From Bradyrhizobium sp. 132 (GTDB lineage Bacteria > Pseudomonadota > Alphaproteobacteria > Rhizobiales > Xanthobacteraceae), in the NCBI RefSeq assembly GCF_023074185.1, contig NZ_JADPKY010000126.1, forward strand, positions 124,001 through 188,000: 64,000 nucleotides of DNA. Direction: 5' to 3'. Below, one piece after another: positions 58,992 to 64,000 of the stretch. Every line of letters starts with the position of its first letter. Position 1 is the first letter of the stretch. The position numbers were made by a program, and so were the translations under genes. Under the pieces are notes generated by a model. The model searched no databases. It was not told where the DNA came from and saw nothing but the letters and a program-made list of their open reading frames with translations.

Positions 58992-59911
58992 GCGTATCTG
59001 ATCCTGGGATCGATCACGCCGTAGAGCAGGTCGATCAGCAGATTGATCGCGAGAAAGGCTAGCACCACCACGAGAATGGATCCTTGGACGGCCGGAATGT
59101 CGCGCTGCAGGACACTGTCAACCAGCAGTGAGCCGATGCCCGGCCAAGAGTACAATTTCTCGACGACAACCGCCTGCCCCATCAACGCGCCGAACTGCAG
59201 GCCGACAGTGGTGAGAATGATGACAAGCGCGTTGCGCATCACGTGCCACTTCACGACCCTTGTCTCGCTCATGCCCTTGGAGCGCGCTGTGCGGACGAAA
59301 TCTGCGGTCATGATCTCGAGGACCGCAGCGCGTGTCGTCCGGGCGAACAGCGCCATCGGCGAGACGCCGAGCGTCACGGCCGGCAGGATCAGATATTTCA
59401 GTCCGCCATCACCATAGCCGAAACTCGGCAGCCAGCCGAGCTTCAACGCAAAGAAGTACATCAGCACCAGTCCGAGCCAGAATTTGGCGATCGAAAGGCC
59501 CGATACCGCCACGACCATCGCGAGCGTGTCGACGATGCCGCCAGGCTTCAGCGCTGCGATGAAGCCCAGCGGCACGCCGATCACGACGGCAAGTGCCATG
59601 GCGGCGAAGATGAGTTGCAGCGTCGGCCACATCCGTTTGGCGATCATGGTCGCGACAGGTTCGCGGGTCCGGAACGATGTTCCGAAATCACCTGTCACGA
59701 GCTTGGCGATGTAGGCGCCGAACCGCACATAGACGGGATCGTCGAGGCCGAGCTGCTTCTTCATGCGCAGCTCGACCTGTGGATCGCTGTCGTCGCTCAT
59801 GGACGAGACGATGCTGCCGGGAACGACGCTGAACAGCACGAAGACCAGCAGCACGACGGCGAGCACTGTCGGAATGGTTTGCAGGAGACGACGGAACAGG
59901 AAGGGGAGCAT
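58988..59911 (-). CDS. Oligopeptide-type ABC transporter permease (DppB class)
   Basis: A 307-residue permease: N-terminal 'FLFRRLLQTIPTVLAVVLLVFVLFSVVPG', then 'DFGTSFRTREPVATMIAKRMWPTLQLIF' and the EAA loop 'MTADFVRTARSKGMSETRVVKWHVMRNALV'. It has six membrane segments. ATG 59911 (GAGG ten bases upstream) or GTG 59917 is the start. It follows the binding-protein gene by 60 bases. Confidence 0.95.
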   Translation of the reverse strand: MLPFLFRRLLQTIPTVLAVVLLVFVLFSVVPGSIVSSMSDDSDPQVELRMKKQLGLDDPVYVRFGAYIAKLVTGDFGTSFRTREPVATMIAKRMWPTLQLIFAAMALAVVIGVPLGFIAALKPGGIVDTLAMVVAVSGLSIAKFWLGLVLMYFFALKLGWLPSFGYGDGGLKYLILPAVTLGVSPMALFARTTRAAVLEIMTADFVRTARSKGMSETRVVKWHVMRNALVIILTTVGLQFGALMGQAVVVEKLYSWPGIGSLLVDSVLQRDIPAVQGSILVVVLAFLAINLLIDLLYGVIDPRIRYA

Positions 59912-59971
59912 CGGCACTTTTCCTCTCTCCCTCCATCGTTCGTTGCGATGGAGGGAGCCCGAGAGCGCGTA

Positions 59972-61561
59972 TCACTTCGCGGGCGAGGTCTCATCGACCC
60001 AGAGGTCTTCGACGTTCTGATGGGTCAGCTCCGTCGCGTTCAGCTGAATCCCCTTGAGCCACGGCTGCACCGCCATGACCGCCTTGTTGTAGTTGAAGAA
60101 CCAGACCGGCGCCTCTTCGTAGAGCAGCGCGTTGGCCTTTTGCAGCAGCTGGGCGCGCTTGGCGGGATCGTCGGCCTGTCCGGCCTCATCGACCATCTTG
60201 TCGAAGTCGGCATTTTTGAAGTTCATGTAGTTGCAGGCTGGTTGCGGCGTCGCCGAGTGGAAGCATTTGAGGGCGGCCTGCGGATCCGGGCCGCTCGCCT
60301 GGGAATAGATGAAGGCCTGGTAATCGCCGCTGCGAACCACCTCCGCCAGTACCGCGGTCTCGACCTGCTTGACTTTCACCTTGATGCCGACCTTGTCCAG
60401 CATCGGGATGACGGCCGAGACGATCGGCAGACCCCAGCTTTCATTCTGGCTGGTGGTCCATTCGAATTCGAAGCCCGAGGGATAGCCGGCGTCAGCGAGC
60501 AGCTGCTTGGCCTTGGCGGGATCGAAGGCGTAGGGCTTCATGGCCTTGTCGTAGGCGGGCGAGGTCAGCGGCAGCCAGCTGGTGGCGCGATAGGCCTTGC
60601 CCTTGACCAGCTTGTTGATGATCAGGTCGGTGTCGATCGCATAGTTGATCGCCTGCCGGACCCGCTTGTCGGCGAACGGCTTGAACGCGGGGTTCATCCC
60701 CATGTAGCGGGTGAAGACCTCGGCGACCTCGACGACGGTGCCCTTGAGGTCGGCGTCGTTCTGATAGGCGACATATTGCGCCGGTCCCAGCACCGAGGTG
60801 TCGATCTCCTTGTTGCGGAAGGCGACATCGCGTGCCGCGGCCTCGCCCATGACCGACACGATGATCTTGTCGGCGTAAGGCTTGCCGGGCTTGTAGAAGC
60901 GGTCCCACCGCTCCAGAACGATGCGCGATCCCGGCACGTGCTCGACGAATTTGAAGGGCCCAAGACCGATCGGCTTCTGGAGAAAGCTCTCCTTGGCGGC
61001 TTCGTCGGCGGGATAGATCGAAGTTATTGCGTTCCAGAAGTAGAAGCCTGGATCGACTTTCTCGGTCAGCTTCATCTCAAGTGTGAAGTCGTCGATTTTC
61101 TTCAGGCCGGAGATCTCCTTGGCCTGGCCCTTCTCGACCGCGGCCGCGCCCTCGATCACGCGGACATAGCGCGCGCCGGGATAGGCCTTGGTGCCGTCCA
61201 TGATGCGGTTGTAGGTCCAGATGATGTCGTCGGCCGTCATCTTGCGGCCATTGTGGAAATAGGCGTCATCGCGCAGCTTGAAGGTGTGAACGAGACCTCC
61301 GCCCGAGACGACGTCCTCCTTGGCAAGTTCCAGAACCGGCTTGCCTTCCGTGGAATTCCAGATGTAGAGCGATCGATGCAGAGCCTTGGCGTAGATTTCG
61401 TCCTGGGCGCGCTGCGTCGTATGAATGTCCAGGCTTGTGAAGCTCGAACCATAAGGCGCGGTCATGCGGATGGTTCCGCCCTTGCGCGGAGTCTGGGCCT
61501 CCGCCGAGGCGACGAGCGCCAGTCCAAAACCAGCGACGATTGCCACTATCCTGAAGATCAT
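59972..61561 (-). CDS. Oligopeptide-type ABC transporter substrate-binding protein (family 5)
   Basis: A 529-residue periplasmic protein. The signal peptide is about 1-23 ('IVAIVAGFGLALVASAEAQ'). Family-5 features: 'GGTIRMTAPYGSSFTSLDIHTT', 'VHTFKLRDDAYFHNGRKMTADDIIWTYNRIMD', 'GLGPFKFVEHVPGSRIVLERWDRFY', 'VRQAINYAIDTDLIINKLVKG'. Ligand could be peptides, opines or glycosides. ATG 61561 follows GGGGGACAC. It heads a complete five-gene operon (binding protein, two permeases, two ATPases). Confidence 0.95.
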   Translation of the reverse strand: MIFRIVAIVAGFGLALVASAEAQTPRKGGTIRMTAPYGSSFTSLDIHTTQRAQDEIYAKALHRSLYIWNSTEGKPVLELAKEDVVSGGGLVHTFKLRDDAYFHNGRKMTADDIIWTYNRIMDGTKAYPGARYVRVIEGAAAVEKGQAKEISGLKKIDDFTLEMKLTEKVDPGFYFWNAITSIYPADEAAKESFLQKPIGLGPFKFVEHVPGSRIVLERWDRFYKPGKPYADKIIVSVMGEAAARDVAFRNKEIDTSVLGPAQYVAYQNDADLKGTVVEVAEVFTRYMGMNPAFKPFADKRVRQAINYAIDTDLIINKLVKGKAYRATSWLPLTSPAYDKAMKPYAFDPAKAKQLLADAGYPSGFEFEWTTSQNESWGLPIVSAVIPMLDKVGIKVKVKQVETAVLAEVVRSGDYQAFIYSQASGPDPQAALKCFHSATPQPACNYMNFKNADFDKMVDEAGQADDPAKRAQLLQKANALLYEEAPVWFFNYNKAVMAVQPWLKGIQLNATELTHQNVEDLWVDETSPAK

Positions 61562-61693
61562 GTGTCCCCCAACAACGCAGGCGTGCTCCGGTTCGAGAGT
61601 TGACCATCCGCGGCACGTCGAGCGCAAGCGCCTTGAAGGGGTTGACGTATGCGAGCCTAGCGCTCGGGCCCCGCCGATTTGTGAGTACGTGCC

Positions 61694-62980
61694 CTAGCCA
61701 GTCGCGAGCTCCGGCTGCCAGTCGCGCAATTTTCGCGCTGCAGCAGTGACGTCCGCAATGGTCGGAAATGCCCCCGCCTCCAGCATCATCGTCCTTGCCA
61801 GCCTCACGGCGCGTGCTTCGCTGATCGCGCGCCTGCGCGGATCCTCGATCAGCTCGAAATCGATATTGTGGGCGAGACCGAAGATGCGGCGGATGGTTTT
61901 TGCCGCAGCGAAGCCGACCGTGTCGGCGAACAAGCGCTGCATGTAGACCTGCCGCTCGGCCTCAAGCCGCGCGGCGCCCTTCTCTCCTGCGAAAAGCGAG
62001 GCCGGGTAGGCATCTCCTGCCGCGCCAGCGCGCCAGAGGTCGAGGAATTTGCGGGCGAACTCGTTCCAGACCTGCTCGACGGTCTCGAGCACCCAGCCTT
62101 CAAAGGCGCGGCGGTCCCCCGGCGAGCGCTCGTGGCCTGATGACGCGAAATAGGCCATCAGCAGGTTTGCCAGCACAGCGCCGACATCAAACCCCATCGG
62201 ACCATAGAACGCGAACTCGGGATCGATCACCCGCGTTTGGCCCTCCGTCACCATGACCGAGCCGGTGTGAAGGTCCCCGTGGATCAGCGCCTCGGGGCTC
62301 GCCATGAATTTCAGCTTCAGCCGGGAGATCGCGATATGCAATTCCAAATCAGCACGCAGGCTCGCGGCTAGTGTGTTGAGGTAGGGCACGGTCCAGTGGT
62401 TCTGTACGGCCACGCGGTACGGATCGGTGAAGATCAAATCCTCGGTGATCTTGCACAGCGCATGGTTGCCGGCGAAGTCCGCGATGGCCTCCTTTTTGTC
62501 GGCCGCCGACAGCGCGAGGTCGGAGGTGAAGAACAAGGTCCGGGCCATGAAGGTGGTGATGTCATTGGCGAAGCCCGGATATTGCGTTCCCGCGACCATC
62601 CCCTTGCGCATGATGATGTGCGGCTCGAGCAGCTCCATCACCGTCAGCGCCAGCGCCTCGTCGTGATGCAGCAATGCCGGCACGAGGCAGGGCGCGAGCT
62701 GGGCCTGCCGGGACAGAGCGAGATATTCGTAATGGGCCCGGGACAGCGGCAGCGGCCAGCTCTCGCCGACGAGGCGGACATAGGGCAGCGCCTGCTTCAC
62801 GGCGACACCGCTGCGGCCGCCCTTCACGATAAAGACGAGATTGAGGTTGCCGTCGCCGACTTCGGTGATCGACCAGGAGGCAGCCTCGCCGCCGAGAAGC
62901 GCCTTGAGGTCCGGAACGCCTGCGAGATAGTCCCGCAAGTCAGCCTCATGCAGAATCCGGTACCCCTCCGCCTGCGCCAT
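61694..62980 (-). CDS. mtnK: 5-methylthioribose kinase MtnK
   Basis: Phosphorylates 5-methylthioribose in methionine salvage. The 428-residue protein has a kinase-like fold: 'SITEVGDGNLNLVFIVKGGRSGVAVKQALPYVRLVGESWPL' (nucleotide loop), catalytic 'EALIHGDLHTGSVMVT' (about 235) and 'RVIDPEFAFYGPMGFDVGAVLAN' (metal-binding DPE). Length is normal. It precedes the importer operon by ~130 bases, same strand; mtnA is not adjacent. It could imply that the importer serves a sulfur nucleoside or peptide, but this is only proximity. Confidence 0.95.
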   Translation of the reverse strand: MAQAEGYRILHEADLRDYLAGVPDLKALLGGEAASWSITEVGDGNLNLVFIVKGGRSGVAVKQALPYVRLVGESWPLPLSRAHYEYLALSRQAQLAPCLVPALLHHDEALALTVMELLEPHIIMRKGMVAGTQYPGFANDITTFMARTLFFTSDLALSAADKKEAIADFAGNHALCKITEDLIFTDPYRVAVQNHWTVPYLNTLAASLRADLELHIAISRLKLKFMASPEALIHGDLHTGSVMVTEGQTRVIDPEFAFYGPMGFDVGAVLANLLMAYFASSGHERSPGDRRAFEGWVLETVEQVWNEFARKFLDLWRAGAAGDAYPASLFAGEKGAARLEAERQVYMQRLFADTVGFAAAKTIRRIFGLAHNIDFELIEDPRRRAISEARAVRLARTMMLEAGAFPTIADVTAAARKLRDWQPELATG

Positions 62981-63015
62981 GACGATCCCATCCCATGCTT
63001 GTTATGGCCGGATCG

Positions 63016-63363
63016 CTACTCCCGCTCCAGGAAGCTTGAGCCGATCTCGGCCTTTCTTTTGACCGGATCGTAATCGCAATAGACGTTGTCCGCCACCAGC
63101 GTGTAGCTGGCGCTGACATTGTATTTGTCGAGCTTGACCGAGTTCAGGCCGATGACCGAGGTGCTCTTGCCCCCGTTCCATTTGAACGGCGTCGAGCTCT
63201 TGGCCTGCTCGCAGGCCATCACCGCGTCGTTGAAGACGTAGCCCTCGACAAACGCCTTCAGGGTGCGCACCTGCGCGGCCATCTTCCACTCGAAATAGCC
63301 GATCGCACCGAGACCGGCGACGATCAGCACCAACAGCGCGATGACGATTCTCTGAAAAATCAT
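63016..63363 (-). CDS. Small membrane-anchored hypothetical protein
   Basis: A 115-residue product with an N-terminal membrane anchor or signal ('MIFQRIVIALLVLIVAGLGAIGYFEW') and a periplasmic domain containing two cysteines ('VMACEQAKSSTPFKWNGGKS', 'ADNVYCDYDPVKRKAEIGSSFLERE'). No family recognised. ATG 63363 is the first start giving the hydrophobic anchor; upstream frame is shadow of the DUF1467 gene. It lies 32 bases past that gene, same strand. Confidence 0.7.
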   Translation of the reverse strand: MIFQRIVIALLVLIVAGLGAIGYFEWKMAAQVRTLKAFVEGYVFNDAVMACEQAKSSTPFKWNGGKSTSVIGLNSVKLDKYNVSASYTLVADNVYCDYDPVKRKAEIGSSFLERE

Positions 63364-63395
63364 TCGTCCCCCCAAACCCACGCAACCGGAAAATT

Positions 63396-63671
63396 CTAAA
63401 ACGGCATTCCCATCAATTTCGACAGACGTTCGATCGAGAGATACCCGGCGTGATAGGCCGCTATGCCGATCCCGTAGATGATGGCCGAGATGATCGTGGT
63501 CCAGATCAGCTTGCGCCGCATGCCGGTCAGGATCGGTGCGCCGGGATCGGTGCCTGGCGTGCCCACGCCGTCCTCGTGCTGGCTGCGTACGCCGAACGGC
63601 AGCGTCAGAAACAGTGCAATCCACCAGATGACGAAGTAGATCGCGAGCGCGGTTGAGAGCTGGATCGCCAT
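63396..63671 (-). CDS. DUF1467-family two-pass membrane protein
   Basis: A 91-residue protein with two membrane helices ('ALAIYFVIWWIALFLTLPFGV' and 'KLIWTTIISAIIYGIGIAAYHAG') and the loop 'RSQHEDGVGTPGTDPGAP', the DUF1467 signature. It usually follows methylmalonyl-CoA epimerase in alphaproteobacteria, as here, ten bases downstream of it. Function unknown. Confidence 0.92.
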   Translation of the reverse strand: MAIQLSTALAIYFVIWWIALFLTLPFGVRSQHEDGVGTPGTDPGAPILTGMRRKLIWTTIISAIIYGIGIAAYHAGYLSIERLSKLMGMPF

Positions 63672-63681
63672 GGCTTCGGCC

Positions 63682-64000
63682 TTACGCCTGCTCGATTTCG
63701 ACCAGCGCGCCGGAAAAATCCTTCGGATGCAGGAACAGCACCGGCTTGCCGTGGGCGCCGATCTTCGGCACGCCGTCGCCAAGCACGCGTGCGCCCTCTT
63801 TCACCAGCGTGTCGCGCGAGGCGATGATGTCCACCACCTCGTAGCAGACATGATGGATGCCGCCGTCGGCGTTGCGGTCCAGGAATTTTGCGATCGGCGA
63901 GGCCTCGCCGAGCGGCTCGATGAACTCGATCTTGGTGTTGGGCAGGGTCGCGAACACGGTGGTGACGCCATGCTCGGGCAGCGCGACGGCCTCCGAGATC
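63682..64000 (-). CDS. mce: Methylmalonyl-CoA epimerase, 5' end outside the window
   Basis: C-terminal 105 residues of a glyoxalase-fold enzyme that interconverts (2R)- and (2S)-methylmalonyl-CoA in propionyl-CoA metabolism. Seen: 'EAVALPEHGVTTVFATLPNTKIEFIEPLGEASPIAKFLDRNADGGIHHVCYEV', with metal-ligand His of 'IHHVCY' and Glu of 'ALVEIEQA' at the end. The frame is open to the window edge. Confidence 0.92.
   Translation of the reverse strand, partial: ISEAVALPEHGVTTVFATLPNTKIEFIEPLGEASPIAKFLDRNADGGIHHVCYEVVDIIASRDTLVKEGARVLGDGVPKIGAHGKPVLFLHPKDFSGALVEIEQA

Noticed and set aside
59243..61603. 786-codon plus-strand frame opposite the importer operon
   Set aside because: Shadow of the family-5 binding protein and permease genes.

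Overview
The window reads as chromosomal DNA of a Bradyrhizobium-type alphaproteobacterium (order Hyphomicrobiales). Evidence: GC-rich coding on both strands; the conserved rpsB-tsf-pyrH-frr-uppS-cdsA-dxr-rseP-bamA-lpxD-fabZ-lpxA-lpxI-lpxB order (LpxI rather than LpxH); a copper operon whose PCuAC protein carries its ligands at His79, Met90, His113 and Met115, the numbering reported for B. japonicum PcuC; and typical Bradyrhizobium intergenic repeats. No rRNA, tRNA, CRISPR array, insertion sequence or prophage was found.

Layout. 1-1116: 3' part of a TPR protein. 1113-16432 (minus): translation and envelope supercluster, interrupted by one small plus-strand secreted KTSC-type gene. 16655-25553 (minus): a catalytically substituted caspase-like protein with a long proline-rich tail, a Tat-exported beta-carbonic anhydrase, a lipoprotein, dnaE, a 32-codon gene and an outer-membrane barrel protein. 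25.8-35.2 kb: accessory genes of mixed orientation (DUF3551, MFS exporter, methionine aminopeptidase, epoxide hydrolase, HD hydrolase, AhpD-like protein, MocR-type regulator, XRE regulator, alcohol dehydrogenase). Broken or internally deleted genes are concentrated here. 35.3-38.7 kb (minus): lolD, lolC, proS. 38.9-46.1 kb (minus): copper-acquisition operon related to pcuABCDE, with two extra genes (a beta-propeller sialidase-like protein and a TlpA-like thioredoxin), and a frameshift in pcuE. 46.4-50.7 kb (plus): a structured leader with an intrinsic terminator directly before a small globin gene, then a complete sugar-type ABC importer. 51.0-52.9 kb: ATC hydrolase and RidA, divergent from a shortened LysR regulator. 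53.4-55.6 kb (plus): two palindromic operator-like sites, an amidase and a TetR regulator. 56.1-63.0 kb (minus): a complete oligopeptide-type ABC importer and mtnK. 63.0-64.0 kb (minus): two small membrane proteins and the 3' end of methylmalonyl-CoA epimerase.

How the genes work together. The first 16 kb couples translation (S2, EF-Ts, RRF), UMP kinase, isoprenoid and undecaprenyl-PP synthesis, phospholipid synthesis, outer-membrane protein assembly and lipid A synthesis. lolCD adds lipoprotein sorting. The copper operon would move Cu across the outer membrane (TonB receptor), through the periplasm (PCuAC, YcnI-like and DUF2946 proteins) and across the inner membrane (CopC-CopD fusion). The points most worth checking are the pseudo-caspase, the expanded copper operon with its Cys/His-bearing propeller, the terminator-tipped globin leader, the twin palindromes before the amidase-TetR pair, and the run of frameshifts and internal deletions between 26 and 53 kb, which may be real decay or base-calling error.
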